Part shown: in pieces, positions 54,238 to 62,508 of the stretch
Layout: each line of letters starts with the position of its first letter
Position numbering within the stretch: position 1 is the first letter of the stretch
DNA from: JANLQX01 sp031368215
Lineage (GTDB): Bacteria; Actinomycetota; Acidimicrobiia; Acidimicrobiales; JANYDT01
NCBI GenBank assembly: GCA_031368215.1
Contig: JANLRD010000028.1
Location: 55,740-119,739 of the forward strand
Reading direction: 5' to 3'
Length of the DNA: 64,000 bases
Notes under the pieces: generated by a model
The model's input: only the letters and a program-made list of their open reading frames with translations
What the model was told of the DNA's origin: nothing
Database searches by the model: none
Position numbers and translations under genes: made by a program

Positions 54238-55086
54238 ATGACCGCGGTCGGAGCAGTCGTCTCGCTGAGCCTCGGGCGTCTCACATCGGCGCAACGCTGT
54301 CGTCGCTTTCTCGCCACCATCTTGGATCCGGAGACGAAGCCACGGCCGGTCGCCAAGGGCGCATTCCGCCTCGATGCCGCGGTACGCGAAGCGATTCGCG
54401 TCGCCCATGAGGTGGCCGACCAACGAAATGCCACCATTGCCTACGCCATCGACGAGAACCCTCCCCCGGGGCTCGCCGCAGAGGAACGATCGCGATTCGT
54501 GCGGGCCGTGCAGGCCTACACCGAGTTCGTCGGCGACGATCTCGTGTCGCTCCACCCGAGCGCCGGCGAGTTCCTCGAACGGCCAAGTAGGACGGGACGT
54601 TTTCGTCTCACCGGGCGCTGCGACACCACCGTGGTCGATCGTGCCACGGGCGTCATCGAGATACGGCGCATCCATCTCGGATCACGGCGGGTCACGTCGT
54701 ACGCGTCCGAGGACGAGCTGCTCGATGAACCGATCACCGAAGACGCTGCGACGGCATCGATCGACATCGACGACGACGCCCTCCTCACCCTGCTGATCAC
54801 CAAAGGAGCGCCAACCGACACCGACGTGCTCGCTCGAGTTCGACATCTGTGGCTCGGCGCTTCACCGTCCGAGCGATACACCGACATCACCACGTCCATG
54901 GTCAGCGCAGCAGCCCAACAGCTCAACGCCATGGTCGAGTTGGCGCTTGTCGATCCCATCGAGACGCCGGGCTGGTGGTGCGACGCATGCCCGGCGATTC
55001 GTTCGTGTGCCGCCGTTTCGTCGACCACCGATCACGACCTTGCCGCACGACTGAGCCCATCCGTCAAACCGACGGTGCGTCCATGA
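54238..55086 (+). CDS. RecB-like Fe-S protein lacking nuclease catalytic residues (inactive paralogue of the next gene)
   Basis: 282 residues; not a recognised family by itself. Read beside the next protein it has the same plan: an early Cys followed by Arg-Arg (C21, QRCRRF), a strand pair RLTGRCDTTVVDRATGVIEIRRIHLG, and a terminal WCDACPAIRSC (C248, C251, C257; Cx2Cx5C). The four Cys and the first Asp (D129) are kept, but the catalytic D-x-K of PD-(D/E)XK nucleases is replaced by R144-I-H146. It is thus probably an Fe-S-bound, catalytically dead member. Its stop overlaps the active gene's ATG (ATGA). Confidence 0.7.
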   Translation: MTAVGAVVSLSLGRLTSAQRCRRFLATILDPETKPRPVAKGAFRLDAAVREAIRVAHEVADQRNATIAYAIDENPPPGLAAEERSRFVRAVQAYTEFVGDDLVSLHPSAGEFLERPSRTGRFRLTGRCDTTVVDRATGVIEIRRIHLGSRRVTSYASEDELLDEPITEDAATASIDIDDDALLTLLITKGAPTDTDVLARVRHLWLGASPSERYTDITTSMVSAAAQQLNAMVELALVDPIETPGWWCDACPAIRSCAAVSSTTDHDLAARLSPSVKPTVRP

Positions 55087-55907
55087 GCCGACTCGCGGCG
55101 AGCCGGCACGCGTGGACCGAGGATGACCTCGGAGCGCCGTTCCAGCCGTCCCCGGGCGTGCTCGTCATTACGGCGTCGAAGGCGCGGGATCTCGCCGCGT
55201 GCCCGCGCCGGTACGGCTTGACCCACGTCTTGCGCCTCGAGCCAGACCCTGATGCGGCCGAGCAGACCGAGGAACTCGCCCTCGGCCTCTCGCTGCACCG
55301 AGAGCTCCGACTCCGGCATGCACCGATGGCCGGTCATGACAACGAAGGGTTCCTCGACCCGACGTCTCCGCAGTCGGCATGGCTTTCACATCGGATCCTG
55401 GCGCACCATGAACTGTGCCCATCAACCGTTCATGGCGACGACGTCGACTACGTGGACGGCGAATGCGATCTCCAGTGGTTTCGAGCTCGTCGAAACGTGA
55501 TCGTACGCGGACGTATCGACGCGCTGTGGCTGCACCGAGACGGGACCCTCGAAGTTCGTGACTACAAGAGCGGTCATGTGGCCGAATCGATCGACGATGA
55601 TCCCGCTGCGCTGCTCTACGGCCTCCTTGCGCTTGCGCATCCGCTCGCCCGGTCACGCCGCAAAGTCACCGCCGTGCGGGTCTCCTACGAAGCCCTCAGG
55701 TCGCAGGGAAGCTTCGTCGTGTCGCTGGACTTCGACGAGGCAACGATCCGGCGCGCCCTCGGGTTTGTCCAGGAGGTGGACGAACGCATCCGGGGCGAGC
55801 GTCGGTTCTCGGCCACGCCTTCCCCGTGGACCTGCAGCACGTGCGCATACCAGCACACGTGTCCGTTCTCGGCGTCTCGCAGTAGCAGTTCGATCGGAGG
55901 AGACTGA
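55083..55907 (+). CDS. PD-(D/E)XK (RecB/Cas4-type) nuclease with Fe-S cysteines
   Basis: 274 residues. Motif sequence ITASKARDLAACPRRYGL with C40, active site RGRIDALW (D146) and LEVRDYKSGH (D160, K162), and terminal CSTCAYQHTC (C251, C254, C260). Four Cys flanking the nuclease core is the layout of Fe-S RecB nucleases such as AddB and Cas4. It is a stand-alone nuclease, without helicase domains, coupled to an upstream inactive paralogue and followed after 5 bases by a membrane protein gene. No CRISPR or cas gene is present. Role in DNA repair or defence is inference. Confidence 0.83.
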   Translation: MSRLAASRHAWTEDDLGAPFQPSPGVLVITASKARDLAACPRRYGLTHVLRLEPDPDAAEQTEELALGLSLHRELRLRHAPMAGHDNEGFLDPTSPQSAWLSHRILAHHELCPSTVHGDDVDYVDGECDLQWFRARRNVIVRGRIDALWLHRDGTLEVRDYKSGHVAESIDDDPAALLYGLLALAHPLARSRRKVTAVRVSYEALRSQGSFVVSLDFDEATIRRALGFVQEVDERIRGERRFSATPSPWTCSTCAYQHTCPFSASRSSSSIGGD

Positions 55908-55912
55908 CGGCC

Positions 55913-56299
55913 ATGATCGAAGAACCGGTCCGACCCGAGGACCCGGTCGGCGATGAACTCCGCGAACCGAGGCGAACGTTGGCCTCGACGAGGGCGTGCG
56001 TGATCGTCGGGGTGGTCGCGTTCGCGGTTCAGTTGCTGATCGTGAAAGCCAGCGGCGTGGCGTGGCCACGTGCGTTGTCCTCGGCCGCGTTCCTCGGTGT
56101 GTTCACCGGGTTCGGGCTGTGGTGGGTAACGAAGATGCGACGGCGGGTACGACCCGAGGTCGCGAAGCCCCACGAGCGCGACCCGGCCCTGCCGCCGCCG
56201 ATCGGCGGATGGGCCAACCCGTCGAGAGGCCAGGACGTGCTCGGCCGGTTCGGCCGAGCGCTCCGTTCCTTTCTCAAGGGGCCTCGCCCCCCAAGATGA
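55913..56299 (+). CDS. Two-helix membrane protein at the end of the nuclease operon
   Basis: 128 residues. An acidic N-terminus (MIEEPVRPEDPVGDEL) is followed by two hydrophobic segments (about 29-46, CVIVGVVAFAVQLLIV; and about 54-72, LSSAAFLGVFTGFGLWWV), then a basic, Pro-rich tail (KMRRRVRPEV, PPPIGGWANPSRG). No family recognised. Only 5 bases separate it from the nuclease gene. Its role with the nuclease pair, if any, is unknown. Confidence 0.68.
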   Translation: MIEEPVRPEDPVGDELREPRRTLASTRACVIVGVVAFAVQLLIVKASGVAWPRALSSAAFLGVFTGFGLWWVTKMRRRVRPEVAKPHERDPALPPPIGGWANPSRGQDVLGRFGRALRSFLKGPRPPR

Positions 56300-56305
56300 C
56301 GTAGC

Positions 56306-57172
56306 TCAGCCGAGGGCGGCGATCGCGTCGGCCACAGCGAGCGTGCGCCTCGCGTTGTCGACATGAAGGTTCTCGATCATCCGACCGTCGACCGTGGCCA
56401 CGCCGCGTCCATCGGCAACGGCTTCATCGAACGCAGCGATCACGCGTCGGGCATGCAGAGTCTCGGCTTCGGTGGGCGCCCACACGTCGTTGCACGGTTC
56501 GACCTGACTGGGGTGGATCAGGGTCTTGCCGTCGAAGCCCATTTGCGCCCCGACGACACACTCGGCCCGGAAGCCATCGGGGTCCTTCACGTCGTTGAAC
56601 ACCCCGTCGAGGATGTTCACGCCGGCCTCGCGGGCACCGAGCAATGCGGTCGCCAGATGCGGAAGCAGTGGCGCACGGCCGGAGACCTGGGCGGCGCGGA
56701 GTTCCTTCGCGAGATCGTTCGTGCCCATGACCAACACGTTGACGCGGGGGTGCGCGGCGATCGCCCGCACATCGAAGATGGCCGTGGGCGTCTCGACCAT
56801 GGCCCAGATCCGCATCTCGGCAGGCGCGCCCGCAGCGTCGAGCGCAAGGGATACCGCATCCAGCGTGGCGACCGACGACACCTTCGGGATGACCACGGCT
56901 GTCGCGGTTGACGTTGCCGCCGCAGCGATGTCGGCCGCTCCCCACGCCGTCTCGAGGCCGTTGCACCTGATGGTGATCTCTCGTCGCCCGTAGGCACCCG
57001 AGCGGGCGGCGGCAACGGCATTGGCGCGCGCTTGCTCCTTGGCGTCGGGGGCAACCGCATCTTCGAGATCGAAGATCAGCGCGTCGGACGGGATCGTCTG
57101 CGCCTTCTCCAGCGCGCGTTCGTTGGCGGCCGGCATGTAGAGCACAGAGCGGCGGGGGCGAAGATCACTCAT
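56306..57172 (-). CDS. HpcH/HpaI aldolase/citrate lyase family protein (CitE-like acyl-CoA lyase)
   Basis: 288-residue TIM-barrel enzyme. RPRRSVLYMPAANERALEKA, DALIFDLEDAVAPDAKEQAR, REITIRCNGLETAWG, VVIPKVSSVATL, AMVETPTAIFD, NDLAKELRA, and GFDGKTLIHPSQVEPCNDV match CitE-like (3S)-malyl-CoA thioesterase / citramalyl-CoA lyase proteins. The Asp/Glu in LEDAV and the Glu in VETP are metal ligands. It follows a second lyase gene by 23 bases on the same strand. Probably cleaves or hydrolyses a malyl-type CoA ester. Confidence 0.88.
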   Translation of the reverse strand: MSDLRPRRSVLYMPAANERALEKAQTIPSDALIFDLEDAVAPDAKEQARANAVAAARSGAYGRREITIRCNGLETAWGAADIAAAATSTATAVVIPKVSSVATLDAVSLALDAAGAPAEMRIWAMVETPTAIFDVRAIAAHPRVNVLVMGTNDLAKELRAAQVSGRAPLLPHLATALLGAREAGVNILDGVFNDVKDPDGFRAECVVGAQMGFDGKTLIHPSQVEPCNDVWAPTEAETLHARRVIAAFDEAVADGRGVATVDGRMIENLHVDNARRTLAVADAIAALG

Positions 57173-57195
57173 GATGGATTCCCTAAGTACGCGTA

Positions 57196-58251
57196 TTACT
57201 TGGCGAAGCCGTAAGCGGCGGCGAGTTCGGGGTCACGGGCGGCGAGCGACCGGGCCAACTCCACTACCACCCGGCACTGCTTCACCGAGGCATCGTCCTC
57301 CATCTTCCCGTCGAGCATGATCGCGCCCGTACCGTCGCCCATGGCGTCGATGACCCGTTGGGCCTGCGCCACATCGGATGGACGAGGCGAGAACACGCGT
57401 TTGGCAATGTCGATCTGCACCGGGTGGAGGCTCCACGCCCCGACACAGCCCAGCAGATAGGCGTTTCGGAACTGGTCCTCGCAGGCGACCGTGTCCTTGA
57501 TGTCGCCGAACGGTCCGTAGAACGGCAGGATGCCGTGCATGACACAGGCATCGACCATGCGGGCCATCGTGTAATGCCACAGGTCCTGCTGATGGGTGGA
57601 GCGCGGAGCATCGGGAGCATCGGCTGCGGGGTCGTCCCGGACGAGATAGTCCGGGTGGCCGCCGCCGACCCGCGTGGTCTTCATCCGGCGGTTTGCCGCA
57701 AGGTCGGCCGGACCGAGGGAAAGGCCTTGCATGCGGGGGGAGGCGCCGCAGATCTCCTCGACGTTCGCCATGCCGCGGGCCGTCTCCAGAATGGCGTGAA
57801 CGAGCAGCGGCTTGGTCAGACCCGCCTTCGCCTCAAGCTGGGCGAGCAGTCGGTCCACGTAGTGGATGTCCTCGGCTCCCTCGACCTTCGGAATCATGAT
57901 CACGTCGAGCTTGTCGCCCACTTCGGTGACCAGTGTGGTGAGGTCGTCGAGGGCCCACGGCGAGTCGAGGCTGTTCACGCGGGTCCACAGCTGTGTGTCA
58001 CCCATGTCGACGGTCTTCGCGACATGGACCAACCCGGCCCTCGCCGCCTCTTTGTCCGTTGCCGGCACTCCGTCTTCGAGGTTGCCGAGGAGGATGTCGA
58101 CGGTGGGAGCGATCTCGCCAACCTTGGCCACCATCTTGGCGTTCGACGGTGGGAAGAAGTGGATCATCCGGCTCGGCCGGTAGGCGATCTCCCGAACGGG
58201 AGCAGGCGCTCCGACAGCAAGGGGTTTGAAGAAGTCTTTGGCGCTACGCAT
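57196..58251 (-). CDS. L-malyl-CoA / beta-methylmalyl-CoA lyase-like protein
   Basis: 351-residue HpcH/HpaI-fold lyase of the longer Mcl1 type. Landmarks: SRMIHFFPPSNAKMVAKVGEIAPTVDILLGNLEDGVPATDKEAAR, WTRVNSLDSPWALDDL, VIMIPKVEGAEDIHYVD, HAILETARGMANVEEI, GLSLGPADLAANRRMKTTRVGGGHPDY, and GAWSLHPVQIDIAKRVF. Mcl enzymes act in the 3-hydroxypropionate and ethylmalonyl-CoA routes or in branched-acid breakdown; no other enzyme of these paths is in view. ATG at 58251, first gene of a pair with the CitE-like gene. Confidence 0.88.
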   Translation of the reverse strand: MRSAKDFFKPLAVGAPAPVREIAYRPSRMIHFFPPSNAKMVAKVGEIAPTVDILLGNLEDGVPATDKEAARAGLVHVAKTVDMGDTQLWTRVNSLDSPWALDDLTTLVTEVGDKLDVIMIPKVEGAEDIHYVDRLLAQLEAKAGLTKPLLVHAILETARGMANVEEICGASPRMQGLSLGPADLAANRRMKTTRVGGGHPDYLVRDDPAADAPDAPRSTHQQDLWHYTMARMVDACVMHGILPFYGPFGDIKDTVACEDQFRNAYLLGCVGAWSLHPVQIDIAKRVFSPRPSDVAQAQRVIDAMGDGTGAIMLDGKMEDDASVKQCRVVVELARSLAARDPELAAAYGFAK

Positions 58252-58396
58252 GAGACCTTCGAGGCTACGGCCGACCGGAGATTTCCGCCATCTCGGCGCG
58301 ACCCGACGGGGCTACCGTGTCGAAGTCGTCGGCAACGGCTTGCGCTCCCGCCGGGCGGTTGAGTTGTCTAGGAACGGGCGACGACTCGGGGTTGCG

Positions 58397-59668
58397 TCAG
58401 GAGTAAGGGTCGGGTCGTCCGACAGCGAAGCAGAGTTGGCGAAGTCGGTGTTGGGACTCGAGGTCGGGTCCGTTCACGGCCGGAGTTGTTGGTGGCCAAG
58501 GCGGGAAGCCGTCGTTGTCGACGGTCCAGGTGCCGTCGCGTTGTCGGGTCATCTCGGCACCGGTTTCGTGGCGATGCGGGTGGCAATCGCAGCCGCAAAG
58601 GTGACGGAGGTTCTCGATGTCGGTCAGACCGCCATCGTCCCACTCGACGATGTGGTCGGCATCGCATCGGTGCCACGGCGCAGAGCATCCGGGCTTGGTA
58701 CAGAACCCTCCGTCTCGCAACGCCAAGGCGAGTTTCTGAAGCGGCGACGCAAGTCTTCGAGACCGGCCGAACTTCATGATCCCCCCTTCGGTTGCTTGGA
58801 CCGCGGCGTAAAGATCGGTTCGCGGGTCGTCGACGAGAGTGAGTGCGTCTTCCGTTGGGATCGGCCCGACACCGAGGATCTTGCATTCGAGGGTTTCGGC
58901 TTGCATGGTGACGACCATCGCTGTTCGCGTCGATCCGCCGGTGGCGGTGCCGTTCATCACTGCCACGAGCGCATCGGCGAGCCGTTGTTCGCGGGGTTCG
59001 TCGTCGTGCGCGCCGAGCGTTTCGGCTCGTTCAGGGTGCGCAGCGCGCCACGCGGCGTCGCACGCCGCATTGAGGGTGGCTTTGACTTGCTCGCCCTCGA
59101 GAGTGGGGAGGATGACGCGCATGCCGACACAGCCGTGGTCGGCTTTGAAGAACTTCACGGACCGAGCCCGTTGTTGCCGCGCACGGACGCCCTTTGCATC
59201 ACGATCGATCAGGTACTTCGCAACCGTTCTGCCGAAGTCGTCTGGGGACTGACTCAGCGCCAACGACAACAGTTCGGCCGCTTCGTCGTTGTCGGTGATC
59301 GGTTTGAGGTGGCGCAGATGCTCGCCCGATACTTTGCCATCCACCAGAGCGTCGCCAGCACCGGGAACTCGTCCGACGATGTCAGCAACTTCTTCAGCTT
59401 TGCGGGCTTCGGCGTTCGACATCCCGAACCCGCGGGCCAATGCGGCTTTCGTGTCGCGACCCGTCTCGGTCTTCACCACACCGACAAGAACCGCTTCAAG
59501 AGCGGCCAACTCGCCCCGGACTCGGCGTAGTTGTTGGAGGCCGATCTTGGCGGTTGCGGGGTCCCAGTGTGCCGATGAGCTGCGCGGCACGCAGAGAAGC
59601 GCAAGAGCCTCGATCTGTCGTGCAGCGGTGTTTGCAATGCCACCAGTGTAGAACACATGTTCGTCCAT
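58397..59668 (-). CDS. DUF222/HNH endonuclease-domain protein (13E12-type)
   Basis: 423 residues. The DUF222 helical domain runs to about 300 (ARGFGMSNAEARKAEEVADIVGRVPGAGDALVDGKVSGEHLRHL), then the HNH part: ALRDGGFCTKPGCSAPWHRCDADHIVEWDDGGLTDIENLRHLCGCDCHPHRHE. The usual HH pair is here D-H (CDADHIVEW), and the closing CxxHH is replaced by CGCDCHPH, so the zinc/catalytic site is changed or adjusted. These are multi-copy families in actinobacteria, often mobile-like. ATG at 59668, directly behind a small hydrophobic frame. Confidence 0.85.
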   Translation of the reverse strand: MDEHVFYTGGIANTAARQIEALALLCVPRSSSAHWDPATAKIGLQQLRRVRGELAALEAVLVGVVKTETGRDTKAALARGFGMSNAEARKAEEVADIVGRVPGAGDALVDGKVSGEHLRHLKPITDNDEAAELLSLALSQSPDDFGRTVAKYLIDRDAKGVRARQQRARSVKFFKADHGCVGMRVILPTLEGEQVKATLNAACDAAWRAAHPERAETLGAHDDEPREQRLADALVAVMNGTATGGSTRTAMVVTMQAETLECKILGVGPIPTEDALTLVDDPRTDLYAAVQATEGGIMKFGRSRRLASPLQKLALALRDGGFCTKPGCSAPWHRCDADHIVEWDDGGLTDIENLRHLCGCDCHPHRHETGAEMTRQRDGTWTVDNDGFPPWPPTTPAVNGPDLESQHRLRQLCFAVGRPDPYS

Positions 59669-59669
59669 G

Positions 59670-59831
59670 TCAAATGATTTGTTTTGAAATTCTGGAATCT
59701 TCGACGAGTCGGTTCGCGCCCTGAGATGAACGCCTTGGATGGACAAGGACGACGATCGCCACCAAAGGGACCCAAGTCGCGAACGGGCCGACGCCGTAAT
59801 CGATCGCGCCTCCGGCGATGAGCCATGACAA
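59670..59831 (-). other. Small hydrophobic reading frame (possible gene or gene fragment) before the HNH gene
   Basis: A 53-residue frame from TTG at 59831: MSWLIAGGAIDYGVGPFATWVPLVAIVVLV then a charged end, giving one good membrane helix. Its TGA lies one base before the HNH ATG, as in coupled genes. A stop codon occurs 5 codons upstream of the TTG, so it is either a tiny membrane protein or the 3' remnant of a larger one. No family recognised. Confidence 0.3.
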
Positions 59832-60118
59832 CGGCGGCGCTGGGGAGACACTTCATGGGCGTCGGCGATCACTCTCACGATTTCTGCATACTGACGTCAG
59901 AACGGATCGGCAGCCGGTCCCGGCGACAGGCCAAGCCCCGGATGATCGGTTTCGACACCATGATCCTCGTGGTGTTGACCGTCGTGCTGTCTCCGAAAGA
60001 GCGAAGACGACGATTGGACGCCCGTCAGAACATGCGGGGGCGGCTCCGGATCACGCGAAATCTCACCGACTCAGGCACCTGCGCGATGCCCTGTGTACAT
60101 ATGATTCTCGTACCGACT
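59832..60118. other. Intergenic region, no gene recognised
   Basis: Between the small hydrophobic frame and the secreted-protein gene. Short frames exist on both strands but none has family resemblance or coherent composition. The sequence is less GC-biased than its surroundings in places. Confidence 0.5.
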
Positions 60119-60844
60119 TCAGCGCATCGCCTGAGGGCGCAAAGGAGCTGTGCACCATGAACCGTCATCGACTACGGGGTATATCTGAAGGAGTTGCGAC
60201 CTCCCAGCCACCCTCCACAACGTTCCATCGCCTCCTGCTCGCACCGAGTCAGCCGCTGAGAACGACGTGATCAAGGTGCACGATCCTTCGGGACGCGAGC
60301 TCACGCGAAGCTTCGGACCTTTCCATGAGCGTCGCGTGAACTGCGGATCTTGGCTCTCGGTCGGTCCCAGGGCAAGGGCGATCACCGCGTAGCGAACGAA
60401 GACGGCAGGGCGAGACGGACCGACGGTGCGCCCGAAAAGGAGTCGCCTCGGGTCACCGAAGCCGATGTCGCAGGGGACGTTCACCGGGGCGACATTTGCG
60501 GTGGTGACGATCTGAAGCACACCGACGTCAGACGGACAGTTCGAGACAACTGCTGACCCCGCAGGTGGGCGCACGGCTAATTCGAGTTCGACCAACAGAT
60601 TTGCGAGACCCGACTGCGTGAGTTGCACGACGGAATAGCCGCCGGTCGCAGAGTCGAACGAAGCGGCACGTCCGTCAGGGAAAACCGCGAGAAGAGGTCG
60701 CGGCCCGCGCTCGCTCATCTCTTCGACGACCTGCACAATAGAGACGGCTCGCCCCAGTGGTTTGTCAAGCGGTGCGCTCGCCGCCGGGCCGACCTGAGCC
60801 AGCAACACCAGCGCCATCGAAACGAATCGTCGGTTCACGAACAC
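60119..60844 (-). CDS. Predicted secreted protein, unknown function
   Basis: 241 residues from a GTG start (another GTG 6 bases later). A signal peptide is evident: basic VNRRF, hydrophobic VSMALVLLAQVG, and an ASA-P cleavage site near residue 24. The mature part has strand-like stretches (PRPLLAVFPDGRAASFDS, VVQLTQSGLANLLVELE) and four Cys that could form two disulfides (NCPSD, VPCDIG, SCTLI, SWCTAP). No family recognised. A GC-rich 65-base gap separates it from the toxin gene. Confidence 0.6.
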   Translation of the reverse strand: MFVNRRFVSMALVLLAQVGPAASAPLDKPLGRAVSIVQVVEEMSERGPRPLLAVFPDGRAASFDSATGGYSVVQLTQSGLANLLVELELAVRPPAGSAVVSNCPSDVGVLQIVTTANVAPVNVPCDIGFGDPRRLLFGRTVGPSRPAVFVRYAVIALALGPTESQDPQFTRRSWKGPKLRVSSRPEGSCTLITSFSAADSVRAGGDGTLWRVAGRSQLLQIYPVVDDGSWCTAPLRPQAMR

Positions 60845-60909
60845 GGTCGACCCCGCAGAGTTCAGGATGCGTGTTGATCAGTTGTTCAAAGCGTACTGGC
60901 CGGTGCCCC

Positions 60910-61257
60910 CTACAGAGCGAGGTGGAGCCGGAGTGCTTCGTCGACGAGCATCAAGAGATCGGCGGGTACGGCACCGACTCGCTGACCGACGCGCGCGATG
61001 TCCACCGACCGAGCCTGTTCGGCCTGAGCTTTCGAATCATGGTCAAGCCCGGTATCCGAGGATGGGAGCAACACCTGAAACGGGTAGACACGAGCGGCGT
61101 TCGATGTGACGGGAACAACGGTGACCACACCCCGCCGGAGGCGTTGGGCGGTGAGATTGGCTCCGTCGTTGGTGACGATTACGGCCGGTCGACGCTTGTT
61201 TGCCTCCGCGCCGATCACCGACTCCAGGTCGACGAGGACGATGTCGCCTCTGCGCAT
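60910..61257 (-). CDS. MazF-family endoribonuclease toxin
   Basis: 115 residues. MazF fold: RRGDIVLVDLESVIGAEANKRRPAVIVTNDGAN with the conserved RP turn, then RGVVTVVPVTSNAARVYPFQVLLPSSDTGLDHDSKAQAEQARSVDIARVGQRVG. The AEQxRSVDxxR segment is the family's second conserved stretch with the catalytic Ser/Thr region. Start overlaps the antitoxin stop by one base (TGATG), so translation is coupled. It is the second toxin-antitoxin system in the window and is unrelated in detail to that at 1188. Confidence 0.9.
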   Translation of the reverse strand: MRRGDIVLVDLESVIGAEANKRRPAVIVTNDGANLTAQRLRRGVVTVVPVTSNAARVYPFQVLLPSSDTGLDHDSKAQAEQARSVDIARVGQRVGAVPADLLMLVDEALRLHLAL

Positions 61258-61475
61258 CAGGAGATTCCGTCAGCGGTCGCGGCGTCCCACATGTCGCCGT
61301 CGCCGGACTCGGTCCAGTCGCGCCAGGCGTCTTCGTAGGCCGCACCGAGTTCTGTCGAGCGCAGGAGCCGAACTGCCTTGTGGACGACCGCGGATCGGGA
61401 GGCGAGACCCTGGGTCTGCGCATACTCGTCAAGATACGCAACATCGTCATCCGGCAGACTTACGCTGACCTTCAT
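61257..61475 (-). CDS. MazE-type ribbon-helix-helix antitoxin
   Basis: 72 residues. RHH domain KVSVSLPDDDVAYLDEYAQTQGLASRSAVVHKAVRLLR, then an acidic toxin-binding tail with Trp and Tyr (AAYEDAWRDWTESGDGDMWD). ATG at 61475 abuts a 15-bp perfect inverted repeat, the expected autorepression site. First gene of the coupled antitoxin-toxin operon. Confidence 0.9.
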   Translation of the reverse strand: MKVSVSLPDDDVAYLDEYAQTQGLASRSAVVHKAVRLLRSTELGAAYEDAWRDWTESGDGDMWDAATADGIS

Positions 61476-61507
61476 ACCGTGATGCTACCAAAGGTAGCAT
61501 CACGGTA
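61475..61507. promoter_or_regulatory. 15-bp perfect inverted repeat at the toxin-antitoxin promoter
   Basis: TACCGTGATGCTACC and GGTAGCATCACGGTA flank AAA. Each arm holds GGTAGCA-like units, and GGTAGCA occurs again at 61504-61510, suiting repeated RHH dimers. It starts on the first base of the antitoxin start codon and extends upstream into the 11-base gap before the MBL gene end. Confidence 0.75.
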
Positions 61508-61518
61508 GCAACTGAGTC

Positions 61519-62454
61519 TCAGCCGGCAGCCTCCAGCCTGGCCATCTGGCGGAACATCTCGAAGATGTCCATGCCTTTGTACCCCGAGTCGATCGACCGG
61601 TAGACGGTGTCGACGTTGACGGCGATGCGCCCCCACTCCCCCCACTGGCGAAAGTCGCCCAACGCGATGTCGTGCGCCGCATCGCTCGCCGACATCCCGG
61701 CGCCATGACGGGCCGACGCCTCACGCTCGATCATCGAGAGGTACTCCCGGCAGCCACGAACATCGGCGAGCGTCGACACCGGTCCGTGACCGGGGACCAC
61801 GATCGACGGCGCCATCGTCTCGATCAGGTCGCACGCAGCGATCCAGTTCGACAGCGGTCCCGCCCACACGATTGGCGTGCCGTGGGAGAAGAGGATGTCG
61901 CCGGTGAACACCGTTGCCGCATCGGGCACGTGCACGATGGTGTCCCCTGCCGTATGCGCGGGTCCGACCTCGTGGAGTTCGACTATTCGGCCGCCCACGC
62001 TGATGTCGTGTCGGCCGGAGAACGTCTCGGTCGGCGGGGTCGGCTCGATGCCGCTGAAATCGAACGCACCGAAGAACCCGCGGAAGAGCTCGCTGATCTC
62101 GCCCGGGGCATTGTTGAGCGACAGCATCATCGACGCGGGAACCTCGGCCATCTCGTGGGCGGTCGCCGCACTCGCGACGATCGCTGCATTCGTCACCAGT
62201 TGGTTGCCGTAGCAGTGGTCGCCGTTGGCATGGGTGTTCACCAGCGTGGCGATCGGCGACCGGGCGCGGATCTCCGCCATCGCGTCGAGCATCTCCTGCG
62301 TGAGCTTGAGATCGAAGAGCGTGTCGACCAGCAATGACACCCCGTTGCTCTCGATCAACCCGGCGTTGCTCCACCCCCAGCCGCCGTCGGGCTGAAGGTA
62401 GGCGAAGCATCCGTTGCCGACGTCGACGAGACCTTTTTCGTAGTGCACTGGCAT
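61519..62454 (-). CDS. MBL-fold metallo-hydrolase
   Basis: 311-residue metallo-beta-lactamase-fold protein. Zinc motif NTHANGDHCYGNQL is HxNxDH rather than HxHxDH; further ligands are in GPAHTAGDTIVHVP, TGDILFSHGTP and VPGHGPVS. The DGGWGWSNAGLIESNGVSLLVDTLFD opening matches the SoxH/quinoprotein-relay-like group. The C-terminal ~60 residues are helical and may form a lid. The reaction is unknown. Its 3' end is 11 bases from the toxin-antitoxin operator. Confidence 0.86.
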   Translation of the reverse strand: MPVHYEKGLVDVGNGCFAYLQPDGGWGWSNAGLIESNGVSLLVDTLFDLKLTQEMLDAMAEIRARSPIATLVNTHANGDHCYGNQLVTNAAIVASAATAHEMAEVPASMMLSLNNAPGEISELFRGFFGAFDFSGIEPTPPTETFSGRHDISVGGRIVELHEVGPAHTAGDTIVHVPDAATVFTGDILFSHGTPIVWAGPLSNWIAACDLIETMAPSIVVPGHGPVSTLADVRGCREYLSMIEREASARHGAGMSASDAAHDIALGDFRQWGEWGRIAVNVDTVYRSIDSGYKGMDIFEMFRQMARLEAAG

Positions 62455-62508
62455 GAGCGAACGGTAGCGGTTCGGTGCCCCGAGTGGTACCGGCGACAGC
62501 CGGGCCGA

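Noticed and set aside
54238..56299. Cas4 of a CRISPR system
   Set aside because: No repeats or other cas genes are in the window; Fe-S RecB nucleases also occur outside CRISPR.
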